From: Curvibacter sp. AEP1-3
GTDB taxonomy: Bacteria; Pseudomonadota; Gammaproteobacteria; Burkholderiales; Burkholderiaceae_C
Assembly (NCBI RefSeq): GCF_002163715.1
Contig: NZ_CP015698.1
Span: 992,001-1,056,000, forward strand
Direction: 5' to 3'
Length of the DNA: 64,000 bases
Below, piece after piece: positions 25,342 through 33,748 of the stretch. The notes beneath the pieces were generated by a model. That model made no database searches, had not been told where the DNA came from, and worked only from the letters and a program-made list of their open reading frames with translations. Position numbers and translations under genes: made by a program. How positions within the stretch are numbered: position 1 is the first letter of the stretch; each line of letters begins with the position of its first letter.

Positions 25342-26814
25342 ATGTCCACATCGCCGCTTTCCCTCTTGAAAGACCCCAGCCTGCTCCAGACAGACGCACT
25401 CATCAATGGCCAGTGGGTGACTGGCGCCAGCCGCTTTGCGGTGACCGATCCGTCCAACGGCCAGCACTTGGCCGATGTGGCCAACCTCGGTGCCGCAGAC
25501 GCGGAAGCCGCCATCGCCGCTGCCAACGCCGCCTGGCCCGCCTGGAAAAGCAAGACCGCCAAAGAGCGCAGCATCATCCTGCGCAAGTGGTTTGATTTGC
25601 TGATGGCCAACCAGGAAGACCTGGCCCGCATCATGACCGCCGAGCAAGGCAAGCCATTTGCCGAGGCCAAGGGCGAGATTGCCTATGGCGCCAGCTTTGT
25701 GGAATGGTTCGCCGAAGAAGCCAAGCGCGTCAACGGCGAGACCCTGCCCCAGTTCGACAACAACCGCCGCCTCATGGTCATCAAGCAGCCCATCGGCGTG
25801 TGTGCAGCCATCACGCCTTGGAACTTCCCACTGGCCATGATCACCCGCAAGGTGGCGCCCGCCTTGGCTGCCGGTTGCCCGGTCATCATCAAGCCCGCGG
25901 AACTCACCCCGCTGACTGCGCTGGCAGCCGCCGAGTTGGCCATCCGCGCCGGCATTCCGGCCGGTGTGCTCAACATGATCACCGCCGACAGCGATCAGTC
26001 CATTGCCGTGGGCAAGGTCATTTGCGCCAGCGACGTGGTGCGCCATCTGAGCTTCACCGGTTCCACCGAAGTGGGCCGCATCCTGATGGCGCAAAGCGCG
26101 CCCACGGTCAAAAAGCTGTCGCTGGAGTTGGGTGGTAATGCGCCCTTCATCGTGTTCGACGACGCCGATGTGGACTCTGCGGTCGAAGGCGCTCTGGCCA
26201 GCAAGTACCGCAACGCCGGCCAGACCTGCGTGTGCGCCAACCGCTTCTATGTGCAGGCCGGCGTGTACGACCAGTTCGTGGCCAAGTTCAGCGCCAAAGT
26301 AAAGGCCATGAAGGTCGGCAACGGCTTTGAAGATGGCGTGGTGCAAGGCCCGCTGATCGAGGATGCCGCCATCGAGAAGGTCAAACGCCACGTAGCAGAC
26401 GCAGTGGCCAAAGGCGGCAAAGTGGAAACCGGCGGTAACGCCCTGCAAGGCCAGTTCTTCGAGCCTACCGTGGTCTCCGGCGCTACTGCTGACATGCTTT
26501 GCGCCCGCGAAGAAACCTTCGGCCCCTTTGCCCCGGTGTTCAAATTTCAATCCGAGCAAGAAGCCATTGACGCAGCCAACGCCACCGAATTCGGCCTGGC
26601 CAGCTACTTCTACAGCCGCGACATCGGCCGCATCTACCGCGTAGGCGAGGCGCTGGAGTACGGCATGGTGGGCGTGAACGTAGGCATTCTGGCGACCGAG
26701 CACGTGCCGTTCGGCGGTGTCAAACAATCGGGCCTCGGCCGCGAGGGCTCGCACTTCGGCATGGATGACTACATCGAGGTCAAGTACCTCTGCTTGGGCG
26801 ACATCCTGAAATAA
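25342..26814 (+). CDS. gabD: NAD(P)-dependent succinate-semialdehyde dehydrogenase
   Basis: The 490-residue aldehyde dehydrogenase has ITPWNFPLAMITRKVAPALA (cofactor binding), LELGGNAPFIVFDDADVD with the catalytic Glu, and NAGQTCVCANR with the catalytic Cys. The sequence closely follows GabD. It oxidises succinate semialdehyde from GabT to succinate. A GAGGAGAC ribosome-binding site precedes the ATG, and a strong terminator follows at 26835, directly used as an intron landing site. Confidence 0.94.
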   Translation: MSTSPLSLLKDPSLLQTDALINGQWVTGASRFAVTDPSNGQHLADVANLGAADAEAAIAAANAAWPAWKSKTAKERSIILRKWFDLLMANQEDLARIMTAEQGKPFAEAKGEIAYGASFVEWFAEEAKRVNGETLPQFDNNRRLMVIKQPIGVCAAITPWNFPLAMITRKVAPALAAGCPVIIKPAELTPLTALAAAELAIRAGIPAGVLNMITADSDQSIAVGKVICASDVVRHLSFTGSTEVGRILMAQSAPTVKKLSLELGGNAPFIVFDDADVDSAVEGALASKYRNAGQTCVCANRFYVQAGVYDQFVAKFSAKVKAMKVGNGFEDGVVQGPLIEDAAIEKVKRHVADAVAKGGKVETGGNALQGQFFEPTVVSGATADMLCAREETFGPFAPVFKFQSEQEAIDAANATEFGLASYFYSRDIGRIYRVGEALEYGMVGVNVGILATEHVPFGGVKQSGLGREGSHFGMDDYIEVKYLCLGDILK

Positions 26815-26834
26815 GCCTGCACCCGCATGCCTGG

Positions 26835-26861
26835 AAAGCCGGCTTGGGCCGGCTTTTTTTT
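26835..26861 (+). terminator. Rho-independent terminator of gabD, group IIC intron target
   Basis: A 9-bp perfect stem (26835-26843 with 26848-26856, AAAGCCGGC/GCCGGCTTT) has a TTGG loop and eight T. Only CG separates the T run from the intron's first bases GTGCG. Confidence 0.93.
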
Positions 26862-26863
26862 CG

Positions 26864-28765
26864 GTGCGTCCGGCAGGACGCTCTCACTAGGAGGTGAAAG
26901 ACCTCTACTCGCCCTGCAAGGGGAAGGGTTAGCCAATGGCAAGGGCTTCGCGGGCGACTGCGAGTCTGAAGGAAGCCGGATGGCAAAGCGCTGGTTCGAC
27001 GAACAGGAAGCGGATATGAGGCGCCACAGGGGGGTAAGGAGTCCGAAATCTCTGAAGCCCAAAACTTGCACGGAACTCTGTGGCGTAGATCCGACGGACA
27101 TAAGCGTGAAAGTGGGTGCGTAATACCCGGAGAGATCTGAGTGTGGTGCCCGTAAGGGCTACCGGCCATCGAAAGGTGACGGGAGGCTCGCTCAGAAGTC
27201 AGCAGAGGGCATAGTAGGTGCAACCCAAGGTGATGAGCCACAAGAGGCGGCACCGAAGGCCCGAACAAGTGGAAACGAGAGTAGGAACGAAGTCACTCGA
27301 TGCCAATCGATGAAGCAGAAGCCCTCGCAAGAGGGGCCCACAGCGAAGGAACCGGACGGAATCTGGGGAGTGCGCACGTGGGTGCTGAGGTGGGTACGGC
27401 GTACGTCGAGCAACCGAAATCGGAGAGAGACCGGCTCATGAGCCGAGTCGTGGATCGCGACAACATGCAGCTCGCTTACAGCCGAGTCATGAAGAATCGC
27501 GGCGCACCCGGCATTGACGGAATGCGCTGTGAAGACCTCAAGACGTGGCTCAAAGTGAACTGGTCGCAAGTAAAGAAGTCGTTACTGGATGGAACCTACC
27601 GCCCCCAAGCGGTACGTCGGGTGGACATACCCAAGCCGCAAGGCGGGGTACGCACGCTCGGAGTGCCCACGGTGGTGGACAGGCTGATTCAGCAGGCGCT
27701 ACATCAGGCGATGCAACCCCTGTTTGAACCTACCTTCTCGCAAAGCAGCTACGGCTTCAGACCGGGGAAAAGTGCGAAGCAGGCGGTAAGCAAAGCGGCA
27801 GAGTACATCCGTGGCGGCAAGCGCTGGGTGGTGGACATGGACCTGGAGAAATTCTTCGACCGTGTCAACCACGACGTGCTGATGGCGCGGGTGGCACGCC
27901 AGGTACAGGACAAAACCGTCCTGAGCCTGATACGCAGGTTTCTGGAGGCCGGGATGATGGCCAACGGGGTAGAGACACCACGGTACGAGGGTACACCGCA
28001 AGGCGGCCCCCTGTCACCACTACTGTCCAACATCCTGTTGACTGATTTAGACCGGGAGCTAGAGGCACGCAAGCTGCTGTTTTGCAGGTATGCGGATGAC
28101 TGCAACATCTACGTGAGCAGTCAGCGGGCGGGCCAACGCATCATGGAGGGCATAAAGAGGTTTCTTGCAAACCGGCTCAAGCTCACTGTGAACGAGACCA
28201 AAAGTGCGGTTGAGCGGCCATGGAAACGCAAGTTTCTGGGATACAGCGTGACAGCACAACGAGCCAGCAAAATCCGAATAGCCAAGGAAAGCACGCAACG
28301 CCTGATGCACGCCGTGCGCACATACTGTGCACAGGGACGGGGCAGGCCACTGCCCCAGACCATCGAAAAGCTAAATCCGGTTTTACGGGGATGGATGAAC
28401 TACTTCAGCCTGACCCAGAGCCACAAGCCCATCGAAGCACTGGATATGTGGGTACGTAGACGGCTACGCGCCCTGATGTGGAGGCAATGGAAAAGGACAA
28501 AGACGCGGGAATCCAAAATGCTCGCACTCGGGCTCGATGCCCAGCGGGCATGGAAGTCCAGCGTCAATGGCCATGGTCCATGGTGGAACGCCGGTGCCAA
28601 ACACCTGCGCCAAGCTCTCCCGACGAAATACTTCACGCAACTCGGGCTGGTCTCGCTGGTGGCAACCCACCAGCACCTCCAGCGTCCTACTTGAACCGCC
28701 GTATGCGGAACCGCACGTACGGTGGTGTGAGAGGGCTGAGGGGGTAACCCCTCACCCTACTCGAT
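26864..28765 (+). mobile_element. group II intron (IIC-type), copy 1
   Basis: This is a 1902-base retroelement starting GTGCG and ending CTACTCGAT; both ends were fixed by comparing the three copies and their different flanks. The RNA part before the ORF folds into domain I-IV-like hairpins. Domain V lies at about 28695-28726 (ACCGCCGTA pairing with TACGGTGGT, with a CGC triad at 28697-28699 as in IIC introns), and the domain VI hairpin follows (GAGGGG/CCCCTC). Insertion is immediately behind the gabD terminator, typical of class C. It encodes the reverse transcriptase at 27300. Confidence 0.93.
27300..28694 (+). CDS. ltrA: group II intron reverse transcriptase/maturase (copy 1)
   Basis: The 464-residue intron-encoded protein has fingers-palm RT blocks: RGAPGIDGM, SSYGFRPGKSAKQAV, VVDMDLEKFFDRVNHD (catalytic Asp), GTPQGGPLSPLLSNILL and the YADD catalytic box. 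The maturase X domain follows (LNPVLRGWMNYF). The protein ends soon after a short DNA-binding tail (WWNAGAKHLRQALP) and has no HNH endonuclease domain, as in class C. It appears intact and is identical to the proteins at 33820 and 35722. It promotes splicing and retrohoming of its own intron. Confidence 0.97.
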   Translation: MPIDEAEALARGAHSEGTGRNLGSAHVGAEVGTAYVEQPKSERDRLMSRVVDRDNMQLAYSRVMKNRGAPGIDGMRCEDLKTWLKVNWSQVKKSLLDGTYRPQAVRRVDIPKPQGGVRTLGVPTVVDRLIQQALHQAMQPLFEPTFSQSSYGFRPGKSAKQAVSKAAEYIRGGKRWVVDMDLEKFFDRVNHDVLMARVARQVQDKTVLSLIRRFLEAGMMANGVETPRYEGTPQGGPLSPLLSNILLTDLDRELEARKLLFCRYADDCNIYVSSQRAGQRIMEGIKRFLANRLKLTVNETKSAVERPWKRKFLGYSVTAQRASKIRIAKESTQRLMHAVRTYCAQGRGRPLPQTIEKLNPVLRGWMNYFSLTQSHKPIEALDMWVRRRLRALMWRQWKRTKTRESKMLALGLDAQRAWKSSVNGHGPWWNAGAKHLRQALPTKYFTQLGLVSLVATHQHLQRPT

Positions 28766-28794
28766 CCCATTCCATTGCCCATGCAATATCAGCC

Positions 28795-28823
28795 TTGACA
28801 ATATTTGCTTAGGCAACTAATAT
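28795..28823 (+). promoter_or_regulatory. sigma70 promoter of marR with embedded MarR-type operator
   Basis: TTGACA (28795-28800), exactly 17 bases, then TAATAT (28818-28823): an almost perfect promoter. Its spacer carries TTGC-N4-GCAA at 28805-28816, a typical MarR-family half-site pair, so the regulator can block its own promoter. The ATG at 28831 is only seven bases after the -10 box, implying a leaderless or nearly leaderless mRNA, unless translation starts further in. Confidence 0.8.
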
Positions 28824-28830
28824 TCGGGCT

Positions 28831-29340
28831 ATGCAACACATTGCCCCTTCGTTTTACCGCCCCGACAGTTACCGGCCGGAAGACAGCGTCGGTTACCTGA
28901 TGCGCAGCATCCTCTCGCACGTGGCCCAGTCGGTGGAGCATCAGCTCGCCCACACCGACCTGACCAACGCGCAGTGGATTCCGCTCTTCAAGCTTTACAA
29001 CAAGCAGGCCTCGACAGTGGCCGAACTAGCCCGCGCCTGCGAGCTCGACAACGGCGCCACCACCCGCCTGCTGGACCGCATGGAGGCCAAAGGCCTGGTC
29101 CAGCGCGTGCGCTCCGAGCAAGACCGCCGGGTGGTCAACATCCAGCTCACCCCTGCCGGCACGCAAGCCGCAGCCGACATCCCCAAGGTGCTGTGCGAGG
29201 TGCAAAACACCCACCTCGAAGGTTTCAGCACTGAAGAGTTCGAGAACCTCAAGGGCTACCTGCGCCGCATTCTGGATAACGCCCAACGCATCAAGGCAGC
29301 CAACAACGCCGCTGCCGACACCCCCTCTACCGACCGCTAA
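28831..29340 (+). CDS. MarR family transcriptional regulator
   Basis: The 169-residue winged-HTH repressor has a DNA-binding segment STVAELARACELDNGATTRLLDRM and wing region VQRVRSEQDRRVVNIQLT, both canonical for MarR/EmrR proteins. It is the first gene of the efflux operon, with the next gene eight bases on, so it is probably an autoregulator relieved by a pump substrate. There is no Shine-Dalgarno before the ATG (the promoter lies there), consistent with a leaderless start. Confidence 0.94.
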   Translation: MQHIAPSFYRPDSYRPEDSVGYLMRSILSHVAQSVEHQLAHTDLTNAQWIPLFKLYNKQASTVAELARACELDNGATTRLLDRMEAKGLVQRVRSEQDRRVVNIQLTPAGTQAAADIPKVLCEVQNTHLEGFSTEEFENLKGYLRRILDNAQRIKAANNAAADTPSTDR

Positions 29341-29347
29341 GCACCCC

Positions 29348-30847
29348 ATGCAAGACACCATCTTCTCCACTTCACAAGCACTGCGCTGGAGCCGTTTTGC
29401 GCTCAGCGCGGTGGCCATTGCGTCTTTGAGCGCGTGTGCCAACTTCTCGGGCATCTTTTCCCAGGCCAAGCCGGTTGCTGCGCAGCAAGCCGGCTTGTCC
29501 ACCCAAGCCATTCCTGCGGACAGCGTGGCGCTGGACAGCCAGTGGTGGAAAGCCTACGGCGATAAGCAACTCAACCAGCTGGTCGCCCAAGCCCTGGCCA
29601 ACAACCCCAACCTGCGCGTGGCCCAGGCACGTGTGCAGCGCGTGCAAGCAGGAATCGATAACGCCAATGCCGCCAGCGCGCCGCAATTGAACGCCGGGCT
29701 GGATGCCACCCACCAGCTCTACACCCGCAACGGCCTGGTGCCCGCGCCGATCGCCGGCAGCGAGCGCGAGATTGCCACGCTGCAAGCCACTGGCAGCTGG
29801 GAGCTGGACCTGTTCGGCAAGAACCGCGCTGCGCTGGATGCCGCGATGGGCCAAAGCCGCGCTGCTCAAGCCGACGCCCAGGCCGCCCGCATGATGCTGG
29901 CCAGCAATGTGGCACGCAGCTACTTCCAGTGGCTGCGGGTGCAGGGCCAGCTTGAAGTTGCTCAGCGCACCCTCGCCCAGCGCCAGCAAACCCAACAACT
30001 CGTGAAAGACCGCCTGCAAGCCGGCCTGGACACCCAACTCGAGCTCCAACAAAGCGAGAGCGCCCTGCCCGATGCCCGCTTCCAGATCGAGGCCCTCAAA
30101 GAGCAGGAAGCCCTGCTCACCAACGCCCTCGCCGCCTTGACCGGACAACAAAATGGAGGCTTGGCGCTCACCAACCGTGCGCCGGCAGCTATCAATTCCG
30201 TAGCAGCTGCACAAACCAAGGTACAAGCCGTGCCCATGGACTTGTTGGGCCGGCGTGCCGACGTGGTCGCCGCCCGCTGGCGCGTCGAAGCTGCGACCCG
30301 CGATGTGGACAACGCCAAAACCCTGTTCTACCCCAACATCAACCTGACCGCGTTTGCCGGCTTCTCAAGCATAGGCTTTGACAAGCTGGTGCAAAGCAGC
30401 AGCGCCCAATGGGGCGTGGGTCCGGCCATCCGCCTGCCACTGTTTGAAGGTGGCCGCCTGCGCGCCAACCTCAAAGGCAAGGCTGCGGATCTAGATGCCG
30501 CCATTGAGACCTACAACGCCGCTGTGGCGGACGCCGTGCGCGATGTTGCCGACCAGCTGGCATCCACCCAATCGATTGAACGCCAGCAGGCCGAACAAAA
30601 AGCCGCGCAGCGATCCGCCGAAAGCGCCTACGCCATTGCCGTGCAACGCTACGAGGCAGGCTTGGGCAACTACCTGAACGTGCTCAACGCCGAGACCGCC
30701 GTGCTGGCCCAGCGCAAGTTGGCCGTAGACCTGGCGGCCCGCAGCGTAGACACCCAGATCCAGCTGATCCGCGCACTGGGTGGCGGCTTTACCGACACCG
30801 ACACCACCTCGGCCGCCGCACCGACGAGCGACACCGTAGTCCGCTAA
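29348..30847 (+). CDS. efflux outer membrane lipoprotein (OprM/NodT family)
   Basis: The 499-residue outer-membrane channel of TolC-like RND/MFS pumps has a signal ending in a lipobox LSAC with Cys at about residue 28, then the two OEP repeats: WWKAYGDKQLNQLVAQALANN, ATGSWELDLFGKNRAALDAA and DLLGRRADVVAARWRVEAATRDV in the second repeat. It works with the HlyD-type adaptor and the MFS pump next in the operon. A short linker near residues 276-290 may derive from the dispersed repeat. Confidence 0.94.
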   Translation: MQDTIFSTSQALRWSRFALSAVAIASLSACANFSGIFSQAKPVAAQQAGLSTQAIPADSVALDSQWWKAYGDKQLNQLVAQALANNPNLRVAQARVQRVQAGIDNANAASAPQLNAGLDATHQLYTRNGLVPAPIAGSEREIATLQATGSWELDLFGKNRAALDAAMGQSRAAQADAQAARMMLASNVARSYFQWLRVQGQLEVAQRTLAQRQQTQQLVKDRLQAGLDTQLELQQSESALPDARFQIEALKEQEALLTNALAALTGQQNGGLALTNRAPAAINSVAAAQTKVQAVPMDLLGRRADVVAARWRVEAATRDVDNAKTLFYPNINLTAFAGFSSIGFDKLVQSSSAQWGVGPAIRLPLFEGGRLRANLKGKAADLDAAIETYNAAVADAVRDVADQLASTQSIERQQAEQKAAQRSAESAYAIAVQRYEAGLGNYLNVLNAETAVLAQRKLAVDLAARSVDTQIQLIRALGGGFTDTDTTSAAAPTSDTVVR

Positions 30848-30900
30848 GCATTGACCACGGCCCCACCTAACTCGCACTGAACCAGATTGAAAGAAACACC

Positions 30901-32166
30901 ATGAGCACTTCTTCCACCTCCACTGTTACCCCTACCGTTGCTCCATCCGGCAATCCCGCTCGCAAAAAAGCCCTGACTGTTCTCTCCATCGTCGTACTGC
31001 TGGGCTTGGCCTATGGCGGTTTTGAATACTACGGCGCGCGCCATTCCGAAGAAACCGACAACGCTTATGTACAGGGCAACGTGATCCAGATCACCCCCCA
31101 AGTGGGCGGCACCGTCACCGCCATCCTGGCCGACGACACCGACTTCGTGAAAGCCGGCCAGGCGCTGGTGAAGCTGGACCCGGCCGATGCCAAAGTCGCG
31201 CTGGACCAAGCCGAGGCCAACCTGGCGCAAGCGGTGCGTCAAGTCCGCACCCTGTATGCCAACAACGGCACGCTGTCCGCCCAGGTCACGCTACGTGAGT
31301 CCGACATCGCCCGCGCGCAAACGGACATTGCCCGTGCGACCGACGACCTGAACCGCCGCCAGGCACTGGCAGGCAACGGTGCAGTGTCCAAGGAAGAACT
31401 CAACCACGCCAAGTCACAACTCACCACCGCGCAGAACGCACTGTCCGCCGCCCAGGCGGGTGTGGCTGCTGCGCGTGAGCAGCTCTCCAGCAACCAGACT
31501 CTGACCGAAGGCACCAATGTAGAAGGTCACCCCAGCGTGGTTGCCGCATCCGCCAAAGTGCGCGAGGCCTTTCTGGCGCTGCACCGCGCTGAGCTGCCCG
31601 CGCCCGTGGACGGCTACGTAGCCAAGCGCACCGTGCAGCTGGGCCAGCGCGTCGCCGCCGGTGCCCCGCTGATGGCCATCATCCCGCTCAACCAACTCTG
31701 GGTGGATGCCAACTTCAAGGAAGTGCAGCTGCGCAACATCCGCATCGGCCAGCCGGTCAAGCTCACCGCTGATCTCTACGGCAAAAAGATGGAATACAAC
31801 GGCACGGTAGCTGGCTTGGGTGCCGGCACCGGTGCGGCCTTCTCGCTGCTGCCCGCCCAGAACGCCACCGGCAACTGGATCAAGGTCGTGCAGCGCGTGC
31901 CGGTGCGGGTAGCGCTGGATGCTGAGCAACTGGCCCAGAACCCGTTGCGCGTGGGCCTGTCCATGGAAGCCACAGTGGACGTGACAGACCAAAGCGGCAA
32001 GTCATTGGCCGATGCACCGCGCACGGCTTCTGCGACCCAAACCGATGTGTACACCGTGCTCGACCAGCAGGCTAGCGACGAAGTGCGCAAGGTGATCGCT
32101 GCCAACCTCGGCCGCGGTGCCAAAACCAATGCCCACGCGACTGCCAAAACCGCCTCAGGTGTGTAA
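30901..32166 (+). CDS. HlyD/EmrA-type membrane fusion protein of a drug efflux pump
   Basis: This 421-residue periplasmic adaptor has one N-terminal anchor helix (about residues 26-40), the motif EETDNAYVQGNVIQITPQVGG at the start of the lipoyl domain, a long alpha-hairpin coiled coil (about 105-205) rich in A, Q and R, and a second half-lipoyl segment RAELPAPVDGYVAKRTVQLGQ. It links the MFS transporter to the outer-membrane channel. A spacer of 53 bases separates it from the channel gene. Confidence 0.94.
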   Translation: MSTSSTSTVTPTVAPSGNPARKKALTVLSIVVLLGLAYGGFEYYGARHSEETDNAYVQGNVIQITPQVGGTVTAILADDTDFVKAGQALVKLDPADAKVALDQAEANLAQAVRQVRTLYANNGTLSAQVTLRESDIARAQTDIARATDDLNRRQALAGNGAVSKEELNHAKSQLTTAQNALSAAQAGVAAAREQLSSNQTLTEGTNVEGHPSVVAASAKVREAFLALHRAELPAPVDGYVAKRTVQLGQRVAAGAPLMAIIPLNQLWVDANFKEVQLRNIRIGQPVKLTADLYGKKMEYNGTVAGLGAGTGAAFSLLPAQNATGNWIKVVQRVPVRVALDAEQLAQNPLRVGLSMEATVDVTDQSGKSLADAPRTASATQTDVYTVLDQQASDEVRKVIAANLGRGAKTNAHATAKTASGV

Positions 32167-32172
32167 AGACCT

Positions 32173-33732
32173 ATGAGCGCTCCCGCCTACGCTGCGCCGG
32201 CCCCCTTGCAGGGATCGGCGCGTCTGTGGGGCACGATTGCCTTGTCAGCCGCCACGTTCATGAACGTGCTGGACTCGTCGATTGCCAACGTGTCTCTGCC
32301 CGCCATTGCCGGCGATCTCGGTGTCAGCTCTAACCAGGGCACCTGGGTCATCACCAGCTTCGGTGTGGCCAACGCCATTGCCCTGCCCCTGACGGGCTGG
32401 TTGTCCCAGCGCTTCGGCCAGGTGCGGCTGTTCGTTACCAGCGTGCTGCTGTTTGTGCTCTCCAGCTGGTTGTGCGGCATTGCCCCTAACATGCCCTTCC
32501 TAATCGGTGCCCGCGCGTTGCAGGGCTTTGTTGCGGGCCCCATGATGCCGCTGGCGCAGACCCTGCTGCTCTCCAGCTACCCGCCGGCCCTCGCGGGTCT
32601 CGCCATGGCACTCTGGGCCATGACCACGCTCGTAGCCCCTGTGATGGGTCCACTGTTGGGCGGCTGGATCACGGACAACGCGCATTGGGGATGGATCTTT
32701 TTCATCAACGTGCCCATCGGTTTCATTGCAGGCTTCATCACTTGGACCATCTTTCACAAGCGCGAGACGCCTACCCGCAAGCTGCCGATAGACACGGTCG
32801 GTTTGGCACTGCTGGTGATTGGTGTGACCGCCATCCAGCTCATGTTGGACCGCGGCAAGGAGCTGGACTGGTTCCACTCAGAAGAGATCATCATCATGAC
32901 CGTGGTGTCGGTGATTGCGTTTGCCTTTTTGATTGCCTGGGAACTGACCGATGACCACCCGGTGGTGGACTTGAAGCTCTTCAAGGTGCGCAACTTCCTG
33001 ACCGGCACGGTGGCCATGTCGATTGCCTACGGGCTGTTCATGGGCAACATCGTGTTGCTGCCGTTGTGGCTGCAAAGCTTTATGGGCTATACGGCTACCC
33101 AGGCCGGCATGCTGATGGCACCGGTAGGTCTGTTTGCGATCATTTTGTCCCCCATCATCGGCAAGAATATCGCCAAGTTCGATACCCGCCGCCTGGCTAC
33201 CGTGGCCTTTCTGGTGTTTGCACTGGTGCTCTGGATGCGCTCGCATTTCAGCACGCTGTCGGACTTCAACACGATGATGATTCCGACGCTGATCCAGGGC
33301 ATTGCGCTGGCGCTGTTTTTCATTCCGCTCACCAGCATCATTCTGGGTGGATTGCCGGGTGACAAGATTGCATCCGCCTCGGGCCTGAGCAGCTTCTGCC
33401 GGGTGCTGTTCGGTTCTTTCGGTACGTCGATCTCGGTCACCGTGTGGCAGGACCGTACCGCACTGCACCACGCGCAGCTCACCGAGATGATCAACCGGGG
33501 CAGCACCGCCTCGAACAGTGCCCTGGCAGGCCTGAACGCTGCGGGCCTGAGTGCAGAGCAAGCCTTCAGCCAGATCAACCGCATGATCGATCAGCAAGCA
33601 GCAACGCTGGCTGCAAACGACGTGTTTTACGCATCGGCCGTGATCTTCGTGTTGCTGATCCCGCTGGTATGGCTCTCACGCCCGGCCCGTAGCGGTGCAG
33701 GGGCCTCCGAGGCAGCCGCCGGAGCGCATTGA
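32173..33732 (+). CDS. DHA2 family (EmrB-type) MFS drug efflux transporter
   Basis: The 519-residue, 14-helix proton antiporter of the major facilitator superfamily has helix 1 FMNVLDSSIANVSLPAIAGDL (motif D1-like), WVITSFGVANAIALPLTGWLSQRFG (motif A) and the GPLLGGWITDNAHWGWIFFINVPIG signature of the DHA2 group. It exports hydrophobic drugs or toxic metabolites across both membranes with the adaptor and channel. It is the last gene of the marR operon, and its stop is 16 bases from an intron copy. Confidence 0.95.
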   Translation: MSAPAYAAPAPLQGSARLWGTIALSAATFMNVLDSSIANVSLPAIAGDLGVSSNQGTWVITSFGVANAIALPLTGWLSQRFGQVRLFVTSVLLFVLSSWLCGIAPNMPFLIGARALQGFVAGPMMPLAQTLLLSSYPPALAGLAMALWAMTTLVAPVMGPLLGGWITDNAHWGWIFFINVPIGFIAGFITWTIFHKRETPTRKLPIDTVGLALLVIGVTAIQLMLDRGKELDWFHSEEIIIMTVVSVIAFAFLIAWELTDDHPVVDLKLFKVRNFLTGTVAMSIAYGLFMGNIVLLPLWLQSFMGYTATQAGMLMAPVGLFAIILSPIIGKNIAKFDTRRLATVAFLVFALVLWMRSHFSTLSDFNTMMIPTLIQGIALALFFIPLTSIILGGLPGDKIASASGLSSFCRVLFGSFGTSISVTVWQDRTALHHAQLTEMINRGSTASNSALAGLNAAGLSAEQAFSQINRMIDQQAATLAANDVFYASAVIFVLLIPLVWLSRPARSGAGASEAAAGAH

Positions 33733-33748
33733 TAAAGCAACAGTCAGA

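Noticed and set aside
30187..30212. Repeat-like GCTATCAATTCCGTAGCAGCTGC in the OprM gene
   Set aside because: Only the first part matches and the surroundings encode a normal linker; could be chance. Mentioned with the OprM entry but not called as a repeat.
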